Origin: Pseudomonas sp. ICMP22404
GTDB taxonomy: Bacteria; Pseudomonadota; Gammaproteobacteria; Pseudomonadales; Pseudomonadaceae
DNA length: 64,000 nucleotides
Assembly (NCBI RefSeq): GCF_006227205.1
Contig: NZ_VCNG01000001.1
Coordinates: 684,326 to 748,325 of the forward strand
Direction: 5' to 3'
Shown: positions 1 through 8,097 of the stretch, one piece after another
How positions within the stretch are numbered: position 1 is the first letter of the stretch
Layout of the letters: each line of letters opens with the position of its first letter
Notes under the pieces: generated by a model
The model's input: only the letters and a program-made list of their open reading frames with translations
What the model was told of the DNA's origin: nothing
Database searches by the model: none
Translations under genes and position numbers: made by a program

Positions 1-131
1 GGGTAAAACACAAGCAAGCCTTGCTCCCACAGGGTAAAACACAGGCAAGCCTTGCTCCCACAGGGTAAAACACAGGCAAGCCTTGCTCCCACAGAGTAAA
101 CACAGACCTGTGGGAGCAAGGCTTGCCCGCG
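1..131. repeat. Tandem triplicated REP half-site plus inverted partner
   Basis: Three head-to-tail copies of a 31-base unit (positions 1-31, 32-62, 63-93), differing at about one base, each containing caagccttgctcccaca. They are followed by an inverted partner, tgtgggagcaaggcttgcc, at about 110-128. The outermost arms can form a REP-type stem. It lies downstream of thrB, whose transcription runs into it. The amplification of one arm only is unusual; the other REPs in the window have one arm of each kind. Confidence 0.85.
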
Positions 132-137
132 ATGCTT

Positions 138-1088
138 TTACAGGGCAAAAGGCAGCGGTGTATGAACGTCCTGCCGCTGCGCCAACCGCTGCTGAAACTC
201 CATCGGATCGTGGATCAACACGTCCTGTCCGGCAAAGGATTCGGCGGCGATCAGACGCGACAGCCAGAACCGCACGCACGCCACACGCAGCATGGTCTGC
301 CAAAGTTCGGCTTCGGCGGCGGTGAAGGGGCGCAGCGCCGCGTAAGCGCCCAGCAACGCCCGCGCCCTCGGGCCGTCGAGCACACCGTCGTCATCCGAAC
401 ACCAATCGTTCAGGGCAATGGCGACGTCATACAGCATCGGCCCGGAGCAGGCGTTGTAGAAGTCGATCAGCCCGGTCAGGTGCGTGCCTTCGAACATGGC
501 GTTATCGCGGAACAGGTCCGCATGGATGTTGGCGCGGGGCAGCGCCAGGATGCCGGTCTTCTGCAGCGAAATTTCGTCCAATGCTGCCTGCAGCAGCCGA
601 CGAGGCTCGGTTTCGAGGTGTGACAGCAGCTTTGCGCCCTCCTCTTGCATCCAGTCCAGGCCGCGATCGGTCTTGCGCTTGATCATGTTGTCCCGGGTGG
701 CCAGGTGCAGATGCGCCAGCAACTCGCCAACCTGGGCGCAATGCTGCACATTGGCCTGCTTGATATGTTTGCCGGCCAGGCGCGGTTGCAGCAGCGCAGG
801 TTTGCCGGCCAGCTCCCTGAGCGCAACGCCGTCGGTGGTGCGCAACGCATAAGGCACCGGCAGGTCGGCCTCATGCAGCACGTCCAGCAGTTCGATGAAG
901 AACGGCATTTCCTGCACCGGGCCGCGCTCCACCAGGGTCAGGACGAATTCGCCCTGCTCCAGGCTGATAAAGAAATTGGTGTTTTCGCTGCCAGCGGCGA
1001 TCCCCTGGAAATCAAGCAGGCGGCCGAGCCCGTAAGGGGCAAGAAAGGTTTCCAGCTCGGGCCGAGCCAGGGGGGTGAACACAGACAT
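138..1088 (-). CDS. thrB: Homoserine kinase (ThrB, aminoglycoside-phosphotransferase fold)
   Basis: Phosphorylates L-homoserine to O-phosphohomoserine with ATP in threonine biosynthesis; cytosolic. The 316 aa protein is the pseudomonad/rhizobial type with the APH/choline-kinase fold, unrelated to the GHMP-type E. coli ThrB. Visible: N-lobe segment ENTNFFISL at 35-43, the catalytic Brenner-type motif HADLFRDN at 189-196, and the metal-binding LIDF at 207-210. Length matches the family. The DUF2782 gene lies 55 bases upstream on the same strand, with polA divergent beyond it, the same order as in other pseudomonads. Start is an ATG immediately before the conserved N-terminus. The APH fold also occurs in other small-molecule kinases, but length and context support ThrB. 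Confidence 0.93.
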   Translation of the reverse strand: MSVFTPLARPELETFLAPYGLGRLLDFQGIAAGSENTNFFISLEQGEFVLTLVERGPVQEMPFFIELLDVLHEADLPVPYALRTTDGVALRELAGKPALLQPRLAGKHIKQANVQHCAQVGELLAHLHLATRDNMIKRKTDRGLDWMQEEGAKLLSHLETEPRRLLQAALDEISLQKTGILALPRANIHADLFRDNAMFEGTHLTGLIDFYNACSGPMLYDVAIALNDWCSDDDGVLDGPRARALLGAYAALRPFTAAEAELWQTMLRVACVRFWLSRLIAAESFAGQDVLIHDPMEFQQRLAQRQDVHTPLPFAL

Positions 1089-1143
1089 GGTTAAAACTGC
1101 CAGTACGGGCGCCCTTCAGCGGGCGCCGGTTGAAATTAGGAAA

Positions 1144-1434
1144 CTATTTCCACTCAAAGATCTTCCATGACGGGATCAGCATATCCGGTTGGTCCGAACG
1201 GATGAAGTTTGCATCAGTGCCGTCGGCGCGCACCAGGAAATAAGGCTTGCCGTGCTTGGGCGTGACCTTGATCGCATACAGGAAACCGTTTTGCCGGTAC
1301 TCCTGGATGGTTTTATCGCCTTCCGTGCGAATGGTGACGTCCGGGTCCGCGGAAGGTGCCTCGTCCGCCGCCATGACGGTAAGCGGAGTGATCGCAAACA
1401 AGCCAGCCAGTAACAGGCGATTTAGTGTACGCAT
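1144..1434 (-). CDS. DUF2782 small exported protein
   Basis: A 96 aa protein with a clear N-terminal signal sequence (hydrophobic LLLAGLFAITPLTVMA, cleavage near residue 22), followed by an acidic stretch and a compact domain ending in a Trp-rich tail (PSWKIFEWK). It resembles the DUF2782 family, found beside polA and thrB in pseudomonads and of unknown function. The predicted location is periplasmic. It is probably co-transcribed with thrB, 55 bases downstream. The divergent polA start is only 74 bases away, so both promoters lie in that gap. Confidence 0.75.
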   Translation of the reverse strand: MRTLNRLLLAGLFAITPLTVMAADEAPSADPDVTIRTEGDKTIQEYRQNGFLYAIKVTPKHGKPYFLVRADGTDANFIRSDQPDMLIPSWKIFEWK

Positions 1435-1508
1435 GATAACCTTGTCCCTTTGTCGTCAACGGTCCCGCTATTCTAGCCCCGGACCCGCCGAAAAGGTTGA
1501 TCCTGCTC

Positions 1509-4277
1509 ATGAGCCAAGCCCCCCTCGTCCTGGTGGACGGTTCTTCTTATCTGTACCGCGCGTTTCACGCGCTGCCACCGCTGACCACGTCCAAAGGCCT
1601 GCCGACCGGTGCGGTCAAGGGCGTGCTGAACATGCTCAAGAGCCTGCGCAAGCAGTACCCGGACAGCCCGTTTGCCGTGGTGTTCGACGCCAAGGGTGGG
1701 ACGTTTCGCGATGCGCTGTACGCCGAGTACAAGGCCAATCGCCCGAGCATGCCCGACGACATGCGCGTGCAAATCGAGCCGCTGCATGCCAGCGTCAAGG
1801 CCCTGGGCTTCCCGCTCCTGTGTGTGGACAACGTCGAAGCCGACGACGTGATTGGCACCCTGGCCCGCAGCAGCGCCGCAGCCGACCGCCCGGTGGTGAT
1901 CTCCACCGGTGACAAGGACATGGCTCAATTGGTCGACGGGCACATTACCTTGGTCAATACCATGACCGGTAGCTCGCTGGACGTGGCTGGCGTAAAGGAG
2001 AAATTTGGTGTCGCTCCGGAGCAGATCATCGATTATCTGGCATTGATGGGCGATTCTTCCGACAACATCCCGGGCGTTCCGGGGATCGGGCCGAAGACTG
2101 CCTCCGGCTTGCTGGTGGGAGTCAACGGCGGCCTGACCGAGCTGTATACGCAGCTGGACATCGTTCCCACGCTGCCGATTCGCGGCGCCAAGACCCTGCC
2201 CGCCAAGCTCGAAGAACATAAGGAAATGGCGTTTCTTTCCTACGAGCTGGCGACCATCAAGACTGACGTGCCGCTGGATGTTGGCCTCGACGATCTGCAA
2301 ATGGGCCCACCGGACCACGACAAACTTGCCGAGCTGTACACCCTGCTGGAGTTCAAGAGCTGGTTCGAAGAAAACCAGCGGGACGCCAAGCGTGCCGGCC
2401 AGGAGATCGTCGAAGTGGCCGACGAACAACCGGGCGGCGACGAAGCGAAGTACGAAGTCATTCTCGATCAGGCGCGCTTCGATGCCTGGCTGGCCAAGCT
2501 CGAGCAAGCGCCGCTGTTTGCGTTCGTCACGGAAACCAACGGTGACGATCCGCAACATGCGCAACTGGTCGGGTTGTCGTTTGCCGTGGCGGCCCATGAG
2601 GCGGCCTACATTCCGCTGACCCATTCCTACATGGGCGTGCCGGAGCAGCTTGATCGCGACACGGTACTCAAGGCCCTCAAGCCCCTGCTGGAAAACCCCG
2701 ACAAGCTCAAGGTCGGTCAGCATGCCAAGTTCGAGACCAATATCCTGGCCAACTGCGCCATTGGTGGCGATCAGAACAACGGCATCCTGGTTCAAGGCAT
2801 TGCCTTCGACACCATGCTGGAGTCCTACGTGCTGGACTCCACCGCGACCCGTCACGACATGGACAGCCTGGCACTCAAGTACCTGGGCCAAAGCAAGACC
2901 GATTTCCAGGACATCGCTGGCAAAGGGGTCAAACAGCTGACTTTCGACCAGATTTCCCTGGAACTGGCCGGCCCGTACGCCGCTGAAGATGCCGACGTAA
3001 CGTTCCGTTTGCACCAGGCCTTGCAGGAAAAACTGGCGGCGATCCCGAGCCTGGGCAAAGTGCTCACCGAGATAGAAATGCCGCTGATGCCGGTGCTGGC
3101 GCGCATCGAGCGCCAGGGGGCATTGGTCGATGCCAACCTGCTGGGCGTGCAGAGCGTCGAGCTGGGCGAGAAGCTGGTGGCCTTGGAGCGTGAGGCGTTT
3201 GCCATCGCCGGCGAGGAATTCAACCTCGGCTCGCCCAAGCAATTGGGTGTGATCCTGTACGAAAAGCTCGGTTTGCCGGTGCTCAGCAAAACCGCCAAGG
3301 GCCAGGCATCCACGGCCGAAGCGGTGCTCGCCGAACTGGCCGAGCAGGACTACCCGCTGCCCAAGGTGCTGATGCAGTACCGCTCGCTGAGCAAGCTCAA
3401 GAGCACCTATACCGATCGCCTGCCGGAGCAGATCAACAGCCGCACCGGCCGCGTCCACACCAATTATCAACAAGCCGTTGCCGCGACCGGACGACTGTCG
3501 TCCATCGATCCGAACCTGCAGAACATTCCAATCCGTACCGCTGAAGGTCGGCGGATCCGACAGGCGTTCGTCGCACCGAAAGGCTACAAGCTGCTGGCGG
3601 CGGACTACTCGCAGATCGAATTGAGGATCATGGCGCACCTGGCCAAGGATGAAGGTCTGCTCCACGCGTTCCGCAACGACCTGGACGTGCACCGGGCCAC
3701 TGCCGCCGAGGTGTTCGGCGTCGAGCTGGAGGCCGTCAGCCATGACCAGCGTCGCAGCGCCAAGGCGATCAACTTCGGCTTGATCTACGGCATGAGCGCC
3801 TTCGGTCTCGCCAAACAGATCGGTGTTGATCGCAAGCAGTCCCAGGCCTACATCGATCGCTACTTCGCCCGCTATCCGGGTGTGCTGGAGTATATGGAGC
3901 GCACCCGCGCCCAGGCCGCCGAACAGGGGTTTGTCGAAACCATTTTCGGCCGTCGGTTGTACCTGCCGGACATCAACGCGAAGAACCCGGCGCTGCGCAA
4001 GGGGGCTGAGCGCACGGCCATCAACGCACCGATGCAAGGCACCGCGGCCGACATCATCAAGAAAGCGATGGTGGCCGTGGATCGCTGGTTGACGACCTCA
4101 GGGCTGGATGCCCGGGTGATTCTGCAGGTGCACGACGAACTGGTGCTGGAAGTACGGGAAGACCTGGTCGAACAGGTCAGCAAGGACATTCGCCAGTACA
4201 TGAGCGCCGCCGCCACGCTGGACGTGCCGCTGCTGGTGGAAGTGGGCGTGGGCGACAACTGGGATGAGGCGCACTGA
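1509..4277 (+). CDS. polA: DNA polymerase I
   Basis: Replicative gap filling, Okazaki primer removal and repair synthesis. The 922 aa protein has all three classical domains. The 5'-3' exonuclease is N-terminal (LVDGSSYLYRAFHAL at the start, VEADDVIGTLA and the GVPGIGPKTA helix-hairpin-helix). The 3'-5' proofreading domain is at about 320-510. The polymerase domain is C-terminal, with motif A DYSQIELR at about 699, motif B KAINFGLIYGMSAFG, and motif C QVHDELVLEV around 873-882. The in-frame TTG at 1497 is rejected in favour of the ATG at 1509, which gives the conserved MSQAPLVLVDGSS start. No frameshift or missing catalytic residue was seen. A REP half-element and an sRNA locus follow. Confidence 0.97.
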   Translation: MSQAPLVLVDGSSYLYRAFHALPPLTTSKGLPTGAVKGVLNMLKSLRKQYPDSPFAVVFDAKGGTFRDALYAEYKANRPSMPDDMRVQIEPLHASVKALGFPLLCVDNVEADDVIGTLARSSAAADRPVVISTGDKDMAQLVDGHITLVNTMTGSSLDVAGVKEKFGVAPEQIIDYLALMGDSSDNIPGVPGIGPKTASGLLVGVNGGLTELYTQLDIVPTLPIRGAKTLPAKLEEHKEMAFLSYELATIKTDVPLDVGLDDLQMGPPDHDKLAELYTLLEFKSWFEENQRDAKRAGQEIVEVADEQPGGDEAKYEVILDQARFDAWLAKLEQAPLFAFVTETNGDDPQHAQLVGLSFAVAAHEAAYIPLTHSYMGVPEQLDRDTVLKALKPLLENPDKLKVGQHAKFETNILANCAIGGDQNNGILVQGIAFDTMLESYVLDSTATRHDMDSLALKYLGQSKTDFQDIAGKGVKQLTFDQISLELAGPYAAEDADVTFRLHQALQEKLAAIPSLGKVLTEIEMPLMPVLARIERQGALVDANLLGVQSVELGEKLVALEREAFAIAGEEFNLGSPKQLGVILYEKLGLPVLSKTAKGQASTAEAVLAELAEQDYPLPKVLMQYRSLSKLKSTYTDRLPEQINSRTGRVHTNYQQAVAATGRLSSIDPNLQNIPIRTAEGRRIRQAFVAPKGYKLLAADYSQIELRIMAHLAKDEGLLHAFRNDLDVHRATAAEVFGVELEAVSHDQRRSAKAINFGLIYGMSAFGLAKQIGVDRKQSQAYIDRYFARYPGVLEYMERTRAQAAEQGFVETIFGRRLYLPDINAKNPALRKGAERTAINAPMQGTAADIIKKAMVAVDRWLTTSGLDARVILQVHDELVLEVREDLVEQVSKDIRQYMSAAATLDVPLLVEVGVGDNWDEAH

Positions 4278-4287
4278 GGCGTGACGA

Positions 4288-4339
4288 ACTTCCGAGGGGC
4301 TGCTTTGCAGCCCAGCGGGGATAAATCCCCTCGCCACAA
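4288..4339. repeat. REP element (gaggggat / atcccctc family), partial
   Basis: Holds gaggggctgctttgcagcccagcggggataaatcccctcgccaca. The inner part folds as gggctgc-tttg-gcagccc, and the right half matches the larger elements at 29269-29363 and 32971-33104. It sits directly after the polA stop and may stabilise the 3' end of the polA mRNA. Confidence 0.75.
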
Positions 4340-4435
4340 TGGAATGTCATTGCCTGCGAGGGGTGAGTAAGAAATTTCCTAAGGGCATTTCAAAAATAAT
4401 CTGAACTAAACCCATGAAATGCCACTCAGAGATTC

Positions 4436-4567
4436 TGAATGGCTGGTGAAGCCCTTCAATGCTCCTATGTTGTGTTAAGTGTTGGCAGATATCTGGACCC
4501 CGCCCTAGCGGTCCGGAACTTGGACCCCGAACTTCCCCCTCCCCATACGAAGTCCGGGGTTTTTTTT
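4436..4567 (+). ncRNA. Probable ErsA / Spot 42-position small RNA
   Basis: The space between polA and engB encodes Spot 42 in enterics and, as I recall, the envelope-stress sRNA ErsA in P. aeruginosa. Here the interval has no ORF but contains a hairpin GGACC(4495-4499)/GGTCC(4510-4514) and a strong Rho-independent terminator. It also has C-rich single-stranded stretches (ccccct, ctcccc) of the kind that pair with Shine-Dalgarno sequences. The 3' end is set by the terminator. The 5' end is a guess based on the roughly 130 nt length I remember for ErsA; no properly spaced sigma-22 promoter (GAACTT-N16/17-TCTGA) was found. The locus is well supported, the exact 5' end is not. Confidence 0.6.
4525..4567 (+). 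terminator. Rho-independent terminator of the polA-engB sRNA
   Basis: The stem CCCCGAACTT (4525-4534) pairs with AAGTCCGGGG (4550-4559) with one A-C mismatch. It has a C-rich 15-base loop and is followed by eight T residues. This is the textbook form for an Hfq-bound sRNA 3' end. Confidence 0.85.
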
Positions 4568-4581
4568 GCCTGCGATTTGGC

Positions 4582-5223
4582 TTATTCGGCCTCTTCGCTG
4601 CCCTTGTCCGCCAGCTCCATCCAATCGGCCAGCACGGTGTAGGCTTCTTCCAGGCCCATGCGCTTGGGTGCCGAGAACAGCTGGATGGTGATTGCGTCGC
4701 CCCAGCCTTTGCGGATTTCCGACTGCACTTTGAGCAGCGTGTTCTTGGCCGCACCGTAGGTGAGCTTGTCCGCTTTGGTCAGCAGGATGTGCATGGGCAT
4801 GCCGCTGGCGACCGCCCAATCGAGCATCAGCGTGTCGAAGTCGGTCATCGGATGGCGGATGTCCATCATCAGGATCAAACCCTTCAAACTCTCGCGGCTG
4901 CCCAGATAGGCTTCCAGGTGACGCTGCCAGTGTTGCTTGAGCGGAATCGGCACCTTGGCATAGCCGTAGCCGGGAAGGTCGACCAAACGGCGTTCATCGT
5001 CTAGCTTGAAGAAGTTCAACAGCTGCGTGCGCCCCGGGGTTTTCGAGGTACGTGCCAGGCTTGCGTGGGTCAAGGTGTTCAGTGCGCTGGATTTGCCGGC
5101 GTTGGAACGCCCGGCAAACGCCACTTCGTAGCCTTCGTCGTCGGGGCATTGATCGACTTTGGCGGCGCTGAGCATGAAGGTGGACTGTTGGCACAGGCCA
5201 AGGATGGGGTTCTTCAGTTGCAT
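4582..5223 (-). CDS. engB: Ribosome-assembly GTPase EngB (YihA/YsxC)
   Basis: An essential GTPase acting in large-subunit ribosome assembly and cell-cycle progression. The 213 aa protein has G1 GRSNAGKS (38-45), G3 DLPGYG (82-87) and G4 TKAD (149-152). The start at 5223 ([10 protein letters not shown]) is chosen because the 42 residues of the longer open frame upstream look unlike the family and the shorter form has the usual length. It converges on the polA/sRNA unit and is divergent from the cytochrome c genes, the normal pseudomonad order. Confidence 0.95.
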   Translation of the reverse strand: MQLKNPILGLCQQSTFMLSAAKVDQCPDDEGYEVAFAGRSNAGKSSALNTLTHASLARTSKTPGRTQLLNFFKLDDERRLVDLPGYGYAKVPIPLKQHWQRHLEAYLGSRESLKGLILMMDIRHPMTDFDTLMLDWAVASGMPMHILLTKADKLTYGAAKNTLLKVQSEIRKGWGDAITIQLFSAPKRMGLEEAYTVLADWMELADKGSEEAE

Positions 5224-5273
5224 GGGATTTCCGATGTGGGCGGCGTCGGGAATGGACGCGGCAAGCTGTGTCG

Positions 5274-5302
5274 TTTCCGTTTCAGTGACGCCAGTATATA
5301 AT
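5274..5302 (+). promoter_or_regulatory. Candidate sigma-70 promoter for the cytochrome c operon
   Basis: A perfect -10 hexamer TATAAT at 5297-5302 lies about 110 bases upstream of the cytochrome gene. The best -35 at 17-base spacing is poor (tttccg), so an activator or a different register is possible. Confidence 0.4.
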
Positions 5303-5414
5303 GCCGCAGATTTTGTGTGCGCTTTGTCCCAGCGAAGGATGAGGCTCACGAGAGCGATCGACCTAAATTGCGCATCAGAACGCAGCTTGCTCTCAACCCT
5401 GAAAAGGTCGTTTT

Positions 5415-5705
5415 ATGACGAAATGGCTGCTAGCTGCCGGTGTCCTGATACCGCTTTACAGCGCTCAGGCTACACAGGATCCGGAAGCTGTGTACAACCG
5501 TGTTTGTGGTGCCTGTCATTCCGGCCAACTCCCAACGGCGCCCCGCAAGGGCGATCAGGAAGCTTGGACGCCGAGGTTGGCGAAAGGTATGGGGACGCTG
5601 GTGCAACACGTGACCCAGGGTTTCAAGGCGATGCCGCCGCGTGGTTTGTGCATGGACTGCAGTGCCGAGGATTACCGAGCCATCATCCAGTGGATGAGCG
5701 AGTAA
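5415..5705 (+). CDS. Monoheme cytochrome c5 family protein
   Basis: A small periplasmic electron carrier of 96 aa. A signal peptide (about residues 1-19) is followed by the heme-attachment motif CGACH at 31-35. The probable axial Met is in AMPPRG (Met73), and there is a Cys pair at 79 and 82 (CMDC), as in cytochrome c5-type proteins that carry a disulfide. It is 46 bases upstream of the diheme cytochrome c4 gene and probably in one operon with it. The protein likely passes electrons between the bc1 complex and terminal oxidases or peroxidases; the exact partner cannot be told from sequence. Confidence 0.85.
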   Translation: MTKWLLAAGVLIPLYSAQATQDPEAVYNRVCGACHSGQLPTAPRKGDQEAWTPRLAKGMGTLVQHVTQGFKAMPPRGLCMDCSAEDYRAIIQWMSE

Positions 5706-5751
5706 ACCCGGTCCATAACTCTTTAACCCTTAGCCGTAGTTGGATTAGCTG

Positions 5752-6363
5752 ATGAACAAACTGATCGTGAGTCTGCTGTTGACCTTGGGGATATCCGGCG
5801 TAGCCCACGCCGCTGGCGATGCCGCCGCCGGCCAGGCGAAAGCCGCCGTATGCGGGGCCTGCCATGGGCCGGATGGCAACAGCGCAGCGCCAAACTTTCC
5901 GAAACTGGCGGGCCAGGGCGAACGCTACCTGACCAAGCAATTGCACGACATCAAGTCGGGCAAGCGTACCGTTCTGGAAATGACTGGCCTGCTGACCAAC
6001 CTGAGCGATCAGGATCTGTCGGACATCGCCGCTTACTTTGCCAGCCAGAAAGGCAGCATCGGCGCCGCCGACCAGAAACTGGTGGCCCGCGGTGAGAAGC
6101 TGTTCCGTGGCGGTGATCTGGACAAAGGCCTGCCGGCCTGCACCGGTTGCCATTCGCCGAACGGTGCCGGTAACGCCGCTGCCGGCTTCCCGCACCTGGG
6201 AGGCCAGCATGCCCAATACGTAGCCAAGCAACTGACCGATTTCCGCAAGGAAGAAGGCGGTCGTGCCAACGACGGCGACGCGATGACCATGCGCACCATC
6301 GCCCGCAAGCTGAGCGACGAAGATATCGCCGCTGTCGCCAGCTACATCCAGGGCCTGCACTAA
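5752..6363 (+). CDS. cc4: Diheme cytochrome c4
   Basis: A periplasmic or membrane-associated diheme electron carrier linking the bc1 complex to cbb3-type oxidases. The 203 aa protein has a signal peptide (1-20) and two tandem cytochrome c domains. Heme motifs are CGACH (34-38) and CTGCH (130-134), with Met ligands in the LEMTG and DAMTM segments. Length and two-domain architecture are typical. It follows the c5-like gene and precedes a strong terminator, so the two cytochromes form a unit separate from dsbA. Confidence 0.94.
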   Translation: MNKLIVSLLLTLGISGVAHAAGDAAAGQAKAAVCGACHGPDGNSAAPNFPKLAGQGERYLTKQLHDIKSGKRTVLEMTGLLTNLSDQDLSDIAAYFASQKGSIGAADQKLVARGEKLFRGGDLDKGLPACTGCHSPNGAGNAAAGFPHLGGQHAQYVAKQLTDFRKEEGGRANDGDAMTMRTIARKLSDEDIAAVASYIQGLH

Positions 6364-6440
6364 GGTCTTTGAGCGGCGTTGCGGGAGCTGTACACCGCTT
6401 GTAACGTTAACGCTCGATTAATCTGTCGATGCAAGCATCA

Positions 6441-6467
6441 AAAGGGTGGCTTTGGCCGCCCTTTTTT
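6441..6467 (+). terminator. Rho-independent terminator after cytochrome c4
   Basis: The stem GGGTGGC-tttg-GCCGCCC, with one T-G pair, is extended by A/T pairs and followed by a run of six T residues. It separates the cytochrome operon from dsbA. Confidence 0.88.
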
Positions 6468-6559
6468 GTGGCCGCTGCCGTTACACTAAGAACTTGAACC
6501 CGCCGTGGTCTGTCTGAAAGCACACCTCGCGAGGCCACCTATTTGTCCAGGAGTAAAGC

Positions 6560-7204
6560 ATGCGTAATCTGATCATCAGCGCCGCGCTCGTCGCCGCCAG
6601 CCTGTTCGGCATCGGCGCTCAAGCCAACGCCGAGGAATCGAAGGCCCCTTACGTCGAATTGAGCAACCCGGTTCCGGTAGCCGTGCCCGGCAAGATCGAA
6701 GTGGTGGAGCTGTTCTGGTATGGCTGCCCGCATTGCTACGCTTTCGAGCCGGTGATCAATCCATGGGTCGATAAGCTGCCTTCGGACGTGAACTTCGTTC
6801 GCATCCCTGCCATGTTTGGCGGCCCGTGGGATGCCCATGGCCAGATGTTCCTGACCCTCGAGGCCATGGGCGTCGAGCACAAGGTTCACGCTGCGGTGTT
6901 CAACGCGATCCAGAAAGAACATAAGAAGCTGACTGACAAAAGTGACATGGCAGACTTCCTGGCAACCCAGGGCGTAGACAAGGAGAAATTCCTGGCGACC
7001 TTTGACTCTTTCGCCGTGAAGGGCCAAATCGTCAAAGCCAAGGAGCTGGCGAAGAAGTACGAGATCACCGGCGTACCAACCATGATCGTCAACGGTAAAT
7101 ACCGCTTTGATATCGGCTCTGCCGGCGGCGCTGACGAAGCGCTGCAACTGGCCGACAAGCTGATCGCCAAAGAGCGAGCGACGACCAAGGCTGCTGCCAA
7201 CTAA
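6560..7204 (+). CDS. dsbA: Thiol:disulfide interchange protein DsbA
   Basis: A periplasmic oxidant that introduces disulfides into exported proteins. The 214 aa protein has a signal peptide (1-24), a thioredoxin-fold active site CPHC at 56-59 within FWYGCPHCYAFEP, the inserted helical domain, and the cis-Pro loop GVPTMIVNG. The start at 6560 has an AGGAG site upstream (ccaggagtaaagc). It is followed after 14 bases by the endonuclease-family gene and probably co-transcribed with it and the GGDEF gene. Confidence 0.95.
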   Translation: MRNLIISAALVAASLFGIGAQANAEESKAPYVELSNPVPVAVPGKIEVVELFWYGCPHCYAFEPVINPWVDKLPSDVNFVRIPAMFGGPWDAHGQMFLTLEAMGVEHKVHAAVFNAIQKEHKKLTDKSDMADFLATQGVDKEKFLATFDSFAVKGQIVKAKELAKKYEITGVPTMIVNGKYRFDIGSAGGADEALQLADKLIAKERATTKAAAN

Positions 7205-7218
7205 GCGCGGCCCACGCC

Positions 7219-8097
7219 ATGGCTCGCTGGAGCACCGAACGCATCGTTGGCCTGCATGAGCCGCGGGTCAACGAGCATCATGTCGCGTCCACTGGCCTGC
7301 CCGCCGACAGTCGCTTGCGGCTGCTCAGCTTCAACATCCAGGTGGGTATCAGCACCGAACGCTACCGACATTACCTGACCCGGGGTTGGCAGCATCTGCT
7401 GCCCCATCCCGGGCGTGCCGGTAACCTGCAGAAAATCGGCGACCTGTTGAAGGATTTCGACCTGGTGGCCTTGCAAGAGGTCGATGGCGGCAGCCTGAGG
7501 TCAGGTTACGTCAACCAGGTGGAGTATCTGGCCCAACTGGGTGCGTTCCCCTACTGGTATCAGCAACTCAATCGCAACCTCGGCCGTCTCGCCCAGCACA
7601 GCAATGGTGTGTTGAGTCGCCTGCGGCCCTGGGCGATCGAAGACCATCCGCTGCCGGGCCCCAAGGGGCGCGGAGCGATCCTGGCGCGCTTCGGCGAAGG
7701 TCCGGAGGCATTGGTCGTGGTCATGATGCACCTGGCCCTCGGGGCGCGTACCCGGACGATGCAACTGGCCTATATCCGTGAATTGATCGGTGGGTATAAA
7801 CATCAGGTGCTGATGGGCGACATGAACACCCACGCCAACGACCTGTTGCAGACGTCGCCCCTGCGCGACCTCGGCCTGCTCGCGCCCCAACTCGAAGCGA
7901 CATTCCCCAGCTGGCGCCCCCAGCGCTGCCTGGACCATATTCTGCTGAGCCCGACCCTGACCCTTGAGCGTGTCGAGGTCCTGGCCCAGCCCATTTCCGA
8001 TCACCTGCCGGTTGCAGTCGAAATTCGTCTACCGGGTTCGCTCACGGCCGACGCATTTCCTGCGCTGAGTTCTGCCCCTTGCGGACCCGATGAATGA
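7219..8097 (+). CDS. Endonuclease/exonuclease/phosphatase family protein
   Basis: A 292 aa metal-dependent hydrolase of the DNase I/exonuclease III/inositol-phosphatase superfamily. Motifs in order: FNIQVG near residue 36, LQEVDGG, the metal/catalytic GDMNTHAND, CLDHILLS and the terminal catalytic SDHLPV. There is no signal peptide, so it is probably cytosolic. The substrate (nucleic acid, phospholipid or phosphosugar) cannot be assigned. The stop overlaps the start of the diguanylate cyclase gene (ATGA), indicating translational coupling; the same pair follows dsbA in P. aeruginosa. Confidence 0.85.
   Translation: MARWSTERIVGLHEPRVNEHHVASTGLPADSRLRLLSFNIQVGISTERYRHYLTRGWQHLLPHPGRAGNLQKIGDLLKDFDLVALQEVDGGSLRSGYVNQVEYLAQLGAFPYWYQQLNRNLGRLAQHSNGVLSRLRPWAIEDHPLPGPKGRGAILARFGEGPEALVVVMMHLALGARTRTMQLAYIRELIGGYKHQVLMGDMNTHANDLLQTSPLRDLGLLAPQLEATFPSWRPQRCLDHILLSPTLTLERVEVLAQPISDHLPVAVEIRLPGSLTADAFPALSSAPCGPDE

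Noticed and set aside
1..93. Three 31-base direct repeats resembling a short CRISPR
   Set aside because: The units abut with no spacers and match REP arms found elsewhere in the window.
1473..4037. An 854-codon minus-strand open frame opposite polA
   Set aside because: It mirrors polA codons, as expected at high GC. The translation is a low-complexity Gln/His/Val/Gly shadow without domains, and polA itself is fully convincing.
4371..4440. A sigma-22 promoter (GAACTT-N16/17-TCTGA) for the sRNA
   Set aside because: TCTGA occurs at 4400 and 4434, but no GAACTT-like element lies at 16-17 bases from either.
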